In this document: positions 44,575 to 55,064 of the stretch, piece after piece | How positions within the stretch are numbered: the stretch's first letter is position 1 | Layout of the letters: each line of letters starts with the position of its first letter | DNA from: Allacma fusca | Lineage: Eukaryota; Arthropoda; Collembola; Symphypleona; Sminthuridae | DNA: 64,000 nucleotides | Direction: 5' to 3' | NCBI GenBank assembly: GCA_947179485.1 | Contig: OX359245.1 | Location: 57,647,067-57,711,066, forward strand | The notes under the pieces: model-generated | Seen by the model: only the letters and a program-made list of their open reading frames with translations | Databases searched by the model: none | Told to the model about the DNA's origin: nothing | Made by a program: the position numbers and the translations under genes

Positions 44575-46265
44575 CGATATCGGTTTTGTCCTTTAAACTG
44601 ATGAATGTGATGTAATTGCGATTGTATTGTCCTTTTAGTCGTAAAGTACTGTATCTCTTAGGTGTGACGACAAGCAGACTGCACGAACTTTGTATAAATG
44701 ACGTAATAATAATGATAATTTATTGTCAATGGTTGCATACACAAAAGCTAGCATCTTTGCAATTGATGGAACCATTAGGTTCCTGAGAAAACGGCAATAG
44801 ACAATTTAATGGATAAATTATTTTGGTGCTGAAAAGAGTTATGACAAACTATGCTCAGCTCCGAGGCTGTAGTATTCGAAAATTTAGTTAGAATAATCGC
44901 AGGGCAGATCTAAGTAGCTGGGACAATGAAGATATTCATTCAGTTGTGGCACTTTAAGGTTTCTAATGATTCCTCTCAGGATTCTAATAAAGAAATGAAA
45001 CGTAAAGAATCAGTCAGATCGTCTATTTATCGACTAATACAATGGAGCTCATCAAAGAAGAATTTCGTGGGGCAGGTTCTTGAGGCTAAATTTCATTAGC
45101 TACATTGAAAGTATAACATTAAAATTATTTGAGGACGTATTATGAGATAAATTGTGAATAAATAAAATTATATTTGTTAGCTGCGAACCAGATTTGTTCC
45201 TTATTGCTACAAGTATCGCGGGTTGGCCATTTGAACATGTCATTTCGGCTTTATTGGCACTTTGGTCATTTTGACCATTTATGAAATGAATATTAAAGAC
45301 ATTTTAGAAACCCATGAAATTTTAGATCAAATCATTCCTTGTGGGTAATATTTGGATTTCAGTCCCTTTGATTCTTGTGGATAGTTTTGATGTTAATAGC
45401 GGAGGCATCTGTGCTTAGCTTTCAACTTCTCACGAGCCTGCATTTGAGACAAATTTAGTCTATCTTGGTCAAAAATTTCCGTCTCAGGCACTATAAATGA
45501 GAGACAAAGTTTATTAATTTTCATTTTATAACCTATTGTTAACATATAAATCAAAATAAATATTCAATCTTGCTCCTATATTTATGCCCTGAAACCACGA
45601 TATTTGACCTGGAAAAATTATGCTCAACTAAAATTATTCATAGAATATTTTCTAAACATTTCTTTACTTATTGTTTTAAATTATGTCAGATCGTTGATGG
45701 GGAAAATGGCAAGATCAGAAAATCCTACTTTCATCCTACTTTACTAACCTCGAGTCCTGTTTTTGCGGTGGTTCCCACAATTCTCAACGTCAGGACCTAC
45801 AAAGAAACTCCATGAAAAGACTCATAGAATTTCCTATGAAATTTGTGTTCAAATATTGTTGAGAGAATTCTCGAAGTCTAAACGCAATAAGTTATTAGTT
45901 ATGGAGTTTGGTATAAAAGTATTCGTCCCAAGTCCCAATTGGTTATCCTTACCAAACAAGAATAATTATTATTTTTTACAAAATTAAAACTTGTCGAAAA
46001 TATATTTCATTCAACTGGTTATTATTTTGAAGTACTACAGTATTTTGAATTTTTCATTGTTTATTAAATATAAATTATAAAAGTCTAAATGATTTTTTAA
46101 ACAATTGGAAATACGGATAGGATACCCTTAATTCCTAGGGAAAATGCTTAAAATCACAGGCATTTTTCAATTGTAGGCATACAATACATAATTATAGTTA
46201 TATAAATTCGGTATTTTCTGCATTTTGAACTAACAGGCAAATATAGTCGAGCATTTTCAATCAAC
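44575..46265. other. 3' flank of unit 3, then unassigned DNA
   Basis: The first 300 bp resemble the 3' flanks of units 1 and 2 and then diverge. The remainder has only short open frames and no recognised repeat or gene. Confidence 0.5.
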
Positions 46266-46269
46266 GAAC

Positions 46270-46500
46270 CCTGCATTACCCCGGTATTACCCGGGTACAA
46301 ACAATATGTACTCGGGTAATTGTACAGGTTTTGGGTACATTACGGGTAATGGGTAAAATGTGGGTATAGGTACTTCGTGTATAGTTTCGAGTGGGGGAAC
46401 GGTACTAAAAACATTTACTCGGGTATAGGTACTGATGTAGGTACAACATTTCGTAGTACACCAGATATCGGTTTCTGTACCCAATCCGAGCACTGTACCA
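46270..46500. repeat. GGGTAC/ACCCGGGTA-rich repeat block
   Basis: Dense GGGTA(C) and TACCCG motifs resemble the subterminal arrays of hAT-like element 5, but I could not find matching inverted ends or a target duplication. It may be a solo end of a related element. Confidence 0.45.
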
Positions 46501-47522
46501 AATCAATGAAATCTAACTCGTTGACGGTGTTGTCCTACCCGTTCGGTAGGACTGATAAAATCTGTTACGGATTTCTTCCAGGTTCACTACTAATTGTAAG
46601 GGTAACTTCGAATTCCTCCTCTAAGTTAGTGTTCATTCATTCATGCAGGCATTTTTCCATGACGTGACTCATTGCTCTAGGCAGAGAAAGTTGAAGCGAG
46701 TGGGCGAATTCTCAACTCTCAAGCATTCATTTGCACTGAAATGGGAGCATTCGTCCAGAAATGGTCTCACGTACTCATTCGCTTAATCCAGTAACGTCAT
46801 GGACGATTAGCCAGATAAATGTTTTCTTCTGAAACAAGGATTATGATCAGATCATTAAAATCTAGGAACTGACCAGACCACTGAGGTCCCTAGATTTGAC
46901 TGTAAATATAATTTTTCTGCTATTTCCAACGACATGATAGACAATTAACCAGAGCTAAAATAAAATCGATCCCCCAATTCCTGGAAAAATGTGGTAAATA
47001 TAATGTCATGCAGGTCCTCCTCTTGGGCCAGCCCAAGTTTATTTTCTATGGCGTTTTCGTGCGTGAAACTTTTAGGGTCCAAAATTCAACAAGGAAAAAT
47101 TTCATCTAAACCATTAACAACACAGTGACACAAATCTATTGTAAAATTTATTAGAGGCAGTATTTCAAACATTACTATTCCACCTCGACCCATATACCTA
47201 TAATTGTTTGCACCTACACAAATGGACCAGCCAATGATTTAACATTAGAAGCAATAAAAATTAACTCAAATCTTTCCTCCAATTTTATATAATCATTTCA
47301 TTCATAACTCCACGACTAAAACACACAAATTGTTCAATTTTATTCCATGGTTCCACCCAAATTGACCACATTTTCCTTCATGTAAACGCTGAAATTGCTA
47401 AAATTGCCCCGGTTTTCCTCTAAAGCAAAGTGCCCAAAATATCGAGAATTTTAACTCAAACATCGGACAATTTTATTTCATATGAAAAATATCTGAACAA
47501 GAGTTGCATCTAGCTTTGTACG
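46501..47522. other. Intergenic, nothing recognised
   Basis: Includes a short hairpin GTCCTACC/GGTAGGAC at about 46531-46551. No gene or larger repeat is seen. Confidence 0.45.
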
Positions 47523-47530
47523 TAATGAAC

Positions 47531-48512
47531 AGCAGAGCTTCTACCGGGGACGGGAACGTCCCGTCGGGACACTGGACGTCCCCATGTTGTATTAGGGACG
47601 GGTCGGGGACAAACAAATTTCCCCATTATATTCGGGATGGGACGGGGACAAACAAATTGCCCCATTATATTCGGGACGGGACGGGGACAGAAAAAAATGT
47701 CCCTATTATATTCGGGACTGGACATGCATTTTGGTCGTGAGTATAACGGGACGGGACGAGCAAGCATATAGCAGAACAAGGATAACGTTTCAGCTTTTAA
47801 TGCTCTTGAGGAAACTATTCTGTGAGTTCTATTTCACCTAATGTAAGACATTCGATTTTAGGCTGTAGAAAATGAAGCTTATTGCTCAAAAAAGACTGGT
47901 ACTTCATAATGGTTCATAATAATAATAATAATGGATATGATTATGATGATTAGATTTTAGCACTAGAGTGAATAAAGACAAGATATATATTTACAATCAT
48001 AATTGAAGTAAGTAATCATACACATTATTTGAACGCTTTCGAAACTTGAGTGAGAGAATAATTTTGGTGTCCAAAATAGAGCAGGAACAGAATTGCAATA
48101 ATTGTTGAAATATAACCGTAATTTAAGCTGCCTTAAGGAGGAATCTTGGAACTACGATTCTATAAATGTGTTTTTTATGTTTTTGGTACAAATGTTTTTT
48201 GTACGAATTTTCTCTTATGTTCCGATTTTCGGTATGAGAATGTCAACTACCGTTTTTAGTTATTATCGGGACGGGACAGGAATCCTGTTCACATGCCTCG
48301 ATTTTCGGGATCGGGACAACGTTTTTTAAAAATATTGGGGACGGGACGGGGACAACGTTTTTTTTTTTTAATTTTTGGGGACGGGACAGGGACACGGTTT
48401 TTGTCACAGTGTCCCGATTGTCGGGACGGGACTTAGGGACAAAGGTTTTGAAAAAATATCGGGCCGGGACGGGACGGGGACGGGACAGGAATTTTGTCCC
48501 CAATAGAAGCTG
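47531..48512. mobile_element. hAT-like non-autonomous element 7, motif GGGACGGGAC
   Basis: 982 bp. The flanking octamers TAATGAAC (47523-47530) and TAATGTAC (48513-48520) match at 7 of 8 positions. The ends are AGCAGAGCTTCTACCGGGGA and, inward from 48512, CAGCTTCTATTGGGGAC. GGGACGGGAC iterations fill 47545-47760 and 48265-48500; the centre is AT-rich and non-coding. Confidence 0.75.
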
Positions 48513-48591
48513 TAATGTACACTCAACGCTGTATACTTCTAAGGCATTTACCAAATAAGAAATAACCACAATTTTACATATTCAAATGTGT

Positions 48592-48992
48592 AAAAGATTT
48601 TCGGAAATTCTCCAGCAAGTAACATTTTTAAACTTGATCATTCCAGTAACTTAGGTTACTGTGGGAAAACTTTTCTCTGCATTACGTTTAAGTTAAAACT
48701 ATAACCTAGGTTGACTACCAGAGGAATTCCTGCAAAACATTTTGTTCGTTCAAATAAACAACCAGTTTAAATGACGTGGTCGAATGGCTTAAAAATGACA
48801 AAAATGACAATAAATTATAGGTTACATGCAAAGAATCGGAATTGGAATCGAAATTATTTAAAAGTATTTGTATGAGTTGGTATCGGAGCTCAAAATTAAT
48901 TGTTTGGATACATCGGAATCGGATCTAAATTAAATTTTAACGGGTATTGTAATTGCAATCGGAATTTTTATTCTTCCGATATTTCATCACTG
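48592..48992. mobile_element. Terminal fragment of the hAT-4 family, inverse orientation
   Basis: The complement of this stretch matches 31924-32345 throughout, including the end CAGTGATGAAATATCGGAAG (inward from 48992), the GGAATC-rich zone and the CCTAAGTTACTGGAATG-like part. The other end of the element is missing, and the homology stops near 48595. Confidence 0.75.
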
Positions 48993-49029
48993 ATACGTTT
49001 ACAGGTTTTTGGTCATCCATTGGAAATCA

Positions 49030-49790
49030 CTATATAAGAAATTCTCGTACATCTTCCGAAATCGGATAATTACTCTAAATGGGAATTGGTATTCCTGATT
49101 TCTTCTCGTATCTTTAATGTGAGCGTAACCCTATACCTGGACCCAATCCCACATAACATTCATCATCATCTTGTCCCCGAACCCTCCCTAAAAAACACAT
49201 AATAAAAGAATGACGCCTGTCCTTAACACTAATTGTAAGGACCTCCGTCTCACGTTACCCCAAAATAGCCTCACGCCGCAGGGTGGAAGGGAGGTTCTGA
49301 AGACACGAAGGGGTGCTGAAGGTATTTTTGTAAATATCTCCACTTGAAATTCCTTAAATCGTCATAGTTGAACAAACCATAATCTTTCACCCTTCCATAA
49401 CCCAACACAATCTACATTGTATATACACAGTCCGTGCTGCTGTAAATTCCCAATGACTCATACCACAAAAAAATGTGAGCTGTATTAGGCGGGACTGGGG
49501 GAGTTCTTTTTTTAGTACGACAGCGCAAGCAGCGTAGACCTCCGCCTGCCCCACTGTGATGGCTAACAGTAACGCCTTGCATGACCAGTTGACCAGTTGT
49601 GTTCGTGAGTGCTTCGAAGGTGGACGTTGACGGACTCGTTCGTGCGTGAGGGATTCTTTGAACAGAGTTGTAATTAGAACTAGAACTTGGGACAAGTGGT
49701 CGAGTCTATAGTTGAGAGTTGAGGAGGTTCTTGGTTCGGATTCTTAACTGTGATCCCAAATTCTTGCTGAAATTCCTTAAATGTTTGAAG
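49030..49790. repeat. Dispersed repeat upstream of the zinc-finger gene
   Basis: Second copy of the repeat at 7905-8442, with about 350 bp (49330-49680) that the other copy lacks. It ends about 130 bp before the probable donor of the zinc-finger 5' UTR exon, so part of that gene's promoter may be repeat-derived, or the repeat may have captured the promoter. Confidence 0.6.
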
Positions 49791-49879
49791 TTGAATGCCT
49801 TCCCGTGTTATTTTTAATGTTGGAAGTTGAAAGTGTCTTTTAGTGAATAAATGGTGAGCGGGTGTTAATTGTAAAGGGT

Positions 49880-49965
49880 GGAACACAAGTTACTCAATTC
49901 AGACTTGGATTATTGCAAAATCAAGAAATAAAGTACTTCCTACAGACAACAGAGAAATTGAGAAG
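49880..49965 (+). other. Probable 5' UTR exon of the zinc-finger gene (start unknown)
   Basis: A donor-like AGAAG/GTAAAGAT at 49965/49966 lies upstream of the acceptor TTTATGTTTGTAG at 50332, six bases before the start codon. The 5' end of the exon cannot be set from sequence. Confidence 0.35.
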
Positions 49966-50337
49966 GTAAAGATAATATGAATTTAATTAAAATAAATAGT
50001 TTTTATACAGTTGGTAATTTGAGTGCTGTTATCAAAGGGTTGGTAATTATTCCCATTTGGTTTTGATTGGATTTATTATTTGTTATTAGTAAGGGCGGTC
50101 ATTTATGAGTCATCGTGAGTTTTAGTTTTGATTGAAATGTGCTCATGCTTTTTGAGTAGTTTGATGGATTGTGAATAAAGTGTTTTTGATTTATAAATAC
50201 TTTTATTTATAATTTTGGGGGCTGAATATTTATTAATGCTATGAGCATTCGTTTATATTTAGGATGTTGGATGACTACACGAGGTTTGTGTAATTTAATA
50301 AGTGGTTGCAAAAATTTATTTTATGTTTGTAGGAAAA

Positions 50338-51759
50338 ATGTCATCCCCACCGTCATCAAATCCGGATAAGTTTGCAAAATGTGAGTTCTGCTCGAAAGTC
50401 TTCGCTGCGAAGTACAGACTGGCCATACATATTCGGACCCATACTGGGGAGAAGCCCTTCAAGTGCAACAAATGTAGCTTTGCTTGTAATCAGAGGGGGA
50501 ATTTGGTCACTCATTTGAAGACTCACTTGTCGGGTGAGATCCTGGAATGTGTTGTCAGCTCCTGTGAGTTTACGGCGAGTAATGAGCATACCATGAAGGT
50601 TCATATGAACAAGTGTCATAGTATCAAGAGGACTGGGGGTTTGAAGAAGTCTGCATCGACCTCGGAGCTGAGTAAGGAATTGTCGAAAGGTTCGGAAGTA
50701 GTGAGGGCATCGGGTGAAACTTCGGAGTTGGTTAGATCCCCACCTCTGAAACCTTACAAAGGTATTTATTTACTGGTTTTGAAGAGTTGGAAAACATTAT
50801 AAAGGTGTATAATTATGGGTGAAGGATTTTTTGAAATTTACTAAATTAGTTGCTGTTTTTGTTTACTATTAGGTCCTGTGCTACTTCCAAGGGTCGAAGG
50901 TCTTACGTGCGTATTTTGCTTCAAAAAATTCTGGGATCGGTTCAAATTGCAAGAGCACCTTCGGGTTCATACTGGCGAACGACCATTCAACTGTTCACAG
51001 TGTAGCTTTGCTTGCAATAAGGAGATTAACCTAAGGTCTCACATGCGATCACACAGGGGACCTGTTGTGAAATGTTCCGTCAGTGGATGCTACTTTTCTG
51101 CGAGCAATCTTAAAACTTTAAGGAAGCATCATGGGATTTCCCATGATCAAAGCAAGTCTCAAGGCAAGACTAAATTTATTACTGGTTCCCGGGGAAATGC
51201 CCCGAAGATACCGTGGATTTCTTCCGATGTTCCGATTTTGCAAGATTTTGCTCAAATCCTCCCGGGAGCAACAAGTTTTTCCGATGCGGCTCCAATTTTG
51301 AATGTAGAAGAATCTTCCCAGCAGTCAGTGAAAACGAGGGATGAGTTTAATGTCAATGGAGATTTAAAAAATCAGGGGATTTATACGTGCCCAGCCCCTG
51401 ATTGTGAGTATGAGACAATGTACAACACGAGTTTGAAACTCCATTCTAGGCTACATTCCAGTATTGATGAAGTGGATCCATTGAGCGGGGAATCGGCTGA
51501 AGAAAATCTACTTGGATGTAAAGACTGCAATTTCCGATGCAGTTCAAAGAAGGAGCTGATGAATCATGGGAAGGAGCATACATCGGAGAAAAAATTGTTG
51601 CGGTGTTTGGAATGTGAGTACGTATGCGGCAACTCTCTCAGCCTGAGGAACCACAAGAGGATTCATTCAATGCCTTTCGCGTGCTCGTATTGCTCCAAGA
51701 CTTCGTTGACCAAGGATAAGATGGATCGACATGAGCATTACTGTAAATTGAAGGCTTAG
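50338..51759 (+). CDS. C2H2 zinc-finger protein, ten fingers
   Basis: Two coding exons, 50338-50761 and 50873-51759, join in phase 1 to give 436 residues. ATG 50338 is preferred because the acceptor at 50332 removes the earlier in-frame ATGs. Fingers lie at residues 15-35, 43-63, 71-94, 154-174, 182-202, 209-232, 314-336, 357-377, 386-406 and 412-432. TGEKPF/TGERPF linkers follow fingers 1 and 4. The last finger ends in Cys instead of His. Fingers 1-3 and 4-6 form two parallel triplets of the same types (canonical, C-x2-C-SFACN, C-x4-C), so the gene arose by internal duplication. It is presumably a nuclear DNA-binding protein; targets are unknown. A polyadenylation signal AATAAA lies at 52046. 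The gene converges on the subtilase gene. Confidence 0.9.
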
Positions 51760-52045
51760 TATCTTACAATTTTAAGTTCCTTCATATGTTTTGAAACATT
51801 TTGTTGACTTGGTTTGAATGAGAAGGAATCTTTTATTTGGGTTTGCATGACACTTTGAGAAAATTCAGTTTATAAGTGTATATTGTTTTTTATACGTTCA
51901 ACGTTGCATGCTAATTGTGAAATGAGTAATTATGTTTAGTGTTTACAACCTTTTGTAGTTGCCTCTATTTTTTTACTTTATATTTTTCCGGAGTTATTTG
52001 TTGCTCTCAATACTGGCCTCTTTAGATATTGAAGCCTTATAACAC

Positions 52046-52051
52046 AATAAA
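52046..52051 (+). terminator. Polyadenylation signal of the zinc-finger gene
   Basis: AATAAA about 290 bp after the stop codon; no closer canonical signal was seen. Confidence 0.5.
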
Positions 52052-52320
52052 TAACATTTAAGCAAAAAGAATTTCTGATTTCAGTTCACATTTACTACTG
52101 GGTCAGAGCGTAATCTGTCTTGTGTGAAGATAATTATTGAAAGTACGGAAAATAGAAGTATAAGTTCATCACAATATTCAGAGTTTAAAATAACAAATTG
52201 GTAGTAATAACTAGAGATGTAGCGTAAGGCAAGACCTCCACCTCGTGCATATTCAGTTAAAGGTATCACAGCAAAAGACATAAAGGGCTAAAGACAGAAT
52301 AGTAAACGTAAGTCATCAAA

Positions 52321-53316
52321 GACATCAGGTATCTGAAGGTATAAGGGTTTGTCCACAAATGCCGTCATCAATTTTATTGACTTTAACACATTTAACACAA
52401 CTCCATTGTCAACATTAGTCCTCTGCGCCTGCTACTAGGGCTCCAACCCATTTGATAACATTTTCACTTACAATTAGAATCCAATGTTACAGATAACTCT
52501 CACAAACAAGTGATTGTAATTGTAATTTTACTATGGAGAGCTTATTACATATCTATCATTATAAGGAATATAAATAAGCGTATAAATAATAATAAGCTTA
52601 TATACAAATAAAAAAATGTATTTAGGCATGCTATTGAGGTTTACTCATTGTGAGTCTACTATTTTAATGAAAGTGCTTCTAGACCCTACATTTTCACGTT
52701 TACGCAATAATAATATTTGTAAGTTCATTTTATGTCAACACAATTGAGCGTGGTTTGGAGACACCTACAGTGTTTTTGAACTTGGTATAGTTTAATTTTA
52801 GCAGGTAAAACTTCATAATTACCTTCCTATAGAGATTCTACTACAATGCATATGCCACACAATATTTTGTAAACGTGAAAAAGTAGTGTCTCGAAGTATT
52901 TTCATGAAAATAGTAGACTCAGTAAACCTCAATAGCATGCCTCAGTTATTTATATATGCTTTTCTGATAAAAGTTTTTCCTATAAAAATATCCCTTATAA
53001 GCTGGGCTTTTATAAATAGTGTACATAGAATTTCAGCCTATGGGCAAACTTAATACATGCCTTCCCTTATAATAATAGATACCTTATAAGCTCTCTTTTA
53101 GAGGAATTAAACTACGGTCACTTTTGAGAGTCTTTCACATTCTTTAACATTAAATTCTAATTGTAAGTAAAAATGATGTCATCAAATGGGTTGGAGCTCT
53201 AGTAACGGGTGCGGAGGAGTAATGTTGACGACGGAGGTGACAACATGCATAAAGCCAATTTTAGTTATGATGACATTTGTAGACAAGCCCTTATGCCTTC
53301 TGCTATACCTGATATC
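52321..53316. repeat. Long imperfect palindrome between convergent genes
   Basis: The left arm from 52321 pairs with the right arm ending 53316. Clear blocks are CTCCAACCCATTTGAT at 52441 with its complement at 53181-53196, and GACATCAGGTAT at 52321 with a near complement ending at 53316. TTGTCAACATTA near 52407 pairs near 53227. A 20-bp exact pair starts with GGCATGCTATTG at 52625-52644 and has its partner at 52922-52941. Weaker pairing may extend to about 52260 and 53390. The loop is short, around 52790-52840. It could be a fold-back transposon or a hairpin locus. No open frame is credible. Confidence 0.8.
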
Positions 53317-53603
53317 TTTATTTATGTCTTCTGCTACCTGATGTCAATGGTTACTTATATACCTTTCAGCATAATGTTATTAGCTTTTATTCGTTTAGAG
53401 AGACGTGTGTAATCCAGTCAAAATCTACATAAATATAGGTGTTGGCCTTAATGGCCCTGTAAAACTAATGACTTTCTTCCAGAAAAAATGGAAATGAATG
53501 CAAGGTGATCAGAAATGAAGTTTTTGTTATATGCGAATTTTTTTAATTTTATACGGAGCAAAAAACATTTCCAAACATTCTAAGAAATGAATAATAAATT
53601 ATC

Positions 53604-55001
53604 TTATTTTTGAGCCTTTCGGGCCTTAACAGCAGCCAATAAGACATCAGCCTCCAAGAGACCATGTCCTGCTTGGTTGTTGGGGTAGGTTCTGTCGTTC
53701 TTTCCATTGCAGACTGCTCCGATGGAGGAGTGGGCAACAGCATTTTCAGTCAGGAGAGTCTTGATCTCGGCGGGGGTCAAAGTTGGATCGGCCTGGAGCA
53801 ACAAAGCAACAACACCAGCAACGTGAGGAGTTGCCATGGAAGTCCCGGACATGGTGTAGTAGCTGGTTGTAGAGAGGAAGTAAGAGGATGTGATATCGGT
53901 ACCAGGGGCGGATACATCAGGTTGGATTCTCTGGGTGACCTTAGTGGGTCCACGGCTGCTGAAATAAGAAGTTTGACGGACGCTGTTGATGGAGCCGACG
54001 CCGATGGCGAGCTCACTGTCTCCGGGAGAGTTGGCAGTTGAGCAGAGGGGACCGCTGTTACCAATGGCAAAGACGGGTACAATACCAGCTTCAAGCCAAA
54101 GAGCAAGGACGGGATCGTAGAAGGGATCTTCGTTACCACCACCCCAACTGTTGCTGACAAGTGCTGGGGCTTTGGAGCAGTCTTCGGCGGAGCCATCGGT
54201 CAAAGTTGGACAGAAGGCCCATTGACCACATCCGAGTAAATCTTCTTCGTAACATCCGTCAGCTTTGCATCCCAAGCAAGAAATCCACTGGGCTCCTGGA
54301 GCGACACCGATACCCTTTTCACGTCCAGCAATGTTTCCAGTGACGTGAGTACCATGTCCAACAACATCATGGGGCAATTCGGTGTTTGCGCCAGGTTCCA
54401 ACCAATTGTAGGTAGGACGCTTGCCTCCCGTAAGAGCTTCATGGGTTCCTCGAACTCCAGTATCAATGGTGCAAACGGTGACGCCGGTTCCGTTGATGCC
54501 TTGTGCCCAGGCTCTGTCAGCGTGAACATCAGACACACCCCATTGTAAGTCAACCATTGGTCCAGTGTAGGGTTTGACGTTCAAAGGCTCGGGTCCCTTG
54601 TAAATCCTTGTTTCACGAATTTCAGAGATTTCACCAAATCCTGCCAAGGATTGGACGATTTCGAGATCAGCCCCACGGATGACGATTTGATTTGTCACGT
54701 ACAATAGTTCAACTTTTTGATTGGCTTTGCGGGCCTTTTGAAGGTGGTTGAGGACATTGCCGGAGATTTGACCAGCGTGACGTCTGAGACGGTCCTTCAA
54801 GTCAGTGATCTTCGCAGCTCTGTTGGCGTAAGTGGCCAAGCTAGCTTGTTGACGTACGGACTCGATGTCGGTTTTTGTGAAAGAGATGATGACATTGGCT
54901 GATCCTTTCTGTTCTAGGGTTTTCAGCAGGGCTGGGTTAGTGGCGGAGGGTGCTGCGAGAGCGAGCCCAACAAGGCCAAGAGCGACTAAAACGAACTTCA
55001 T
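53604..55001 (-). CDS. Secreted subtilisin-like serine protease (S8, bacillopeptidase F-like)
   Basis: A single exon of 465 codons. Residues 1-17 (MKFVLVALGLVGLALAA) are a signal peptide, and about 18-135 look like an I9-type propeptide that would fold the enzyme and be cleaved off. The catalytic domain covers about 150-460, with Asp180 (TIDTGV), His216 (GHGTHVTG), oxyanion Asn315 (AIGNSGP) and Ser388 (GTSMATPHVAG) all intact. A cysteine-rich loop at 242-275 (CLGCKADGC, LLGCGQWAFC) probably forms disulfides. The gene is intronless and has somewhat higher GC than its surroundings. Bacillopeptidase F-like names are used for similar springtail genes, and a bacterial origin is possible but not shown here. 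It probably digests protein extracellularly, for example in the gut. Confidence 0.93.
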   Translation of the reverse strand: MKFVLVALGLVGLALAAPSATNPALLKTLEQKGSANVIISFTKTDIESVRQQASLATYANRAAKITDLKDRLRRHAGQISGNVLNHLQKARKANQKVELLYVTNQIVIRGADLEIVQSLAGFGEISEIRETRIYKGPEPLNVKPYTGPMVDLQWGVSDVHADRAWAQGINGTGVTVCTIDTGVRGTHEALTGGKRPTYNWLEPGANTELPHDVVGHGTHVTGNIAGREKGIGVAPGAQWISCLGCKADGCYEEDLLGCGQWAFCPTLTDGSAEDCSKAPALVSNSWGGGNEDPFYDPVLALWLEAGIVPVFAIGNSGPLCSTANSPGDSELAIGVGSINSVRQTSYFSSRGPTKVTQRIQPDVSAPGTDITSSYFLSTTSYYTMSGTSMATPHVAGVVALLLQADPTLTPAEIKTLLTENAVAHSSIGAVCNGKNDRTYPNNQAGHGLLEADVLLAAVKARKAQK

Positions 55002-55050
55002 TCTTGCAGAGATGGTTGGAAACTAATTTGGGAGGAGCGGAACGATCGCT

Positions 55051-55058
55051 TTTAATAC
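55051..55058 (-). promoter_or_regulatory. TATA-like box of the subtilase gene
   Basis: Reads TATTAAAA on the minus strand, 50 bp upstream of the start codon. This leaves room for a 5' UTR of about 20-25 nt. Confidence 0.5.
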
Positions 55059-55064
55059 CTGGCT

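Noticed and set aside
45570..45987. Two overlapping open frames of 74-81 codons
   Set aside because: No recognisable domain, no splice-site logic and no relation to the receptor units.
46287..46667. Open frames on both strands
   Set aside because: Produced by the GGGTAC-rich repeat block; no protein features.
47504..47779. Open frames on both strands with GTGTNK-type repeats
   Set aside because: They are translations of the GGGACGGGAC array of hAT-like element 7.
49387..49886. Minus-strand frames of 102 and 68 codons upstream of the zinc-finger gene
   Set aside because: They lie in the dispersed repeat, and the other copy at 7905-8442 does not keep the frames open.
53209..53412. Open frame with a hydrophobic C-terminus
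   Set aside because: It lies mostly within the right arm of the palindrome and its mirror arm shows no matching coding frame.
53664..54553. Several open frames on both strands overlapping the subtilase gene
   Set aside because: Shadows of the 465-codon protease, which has all catalytic motifs.
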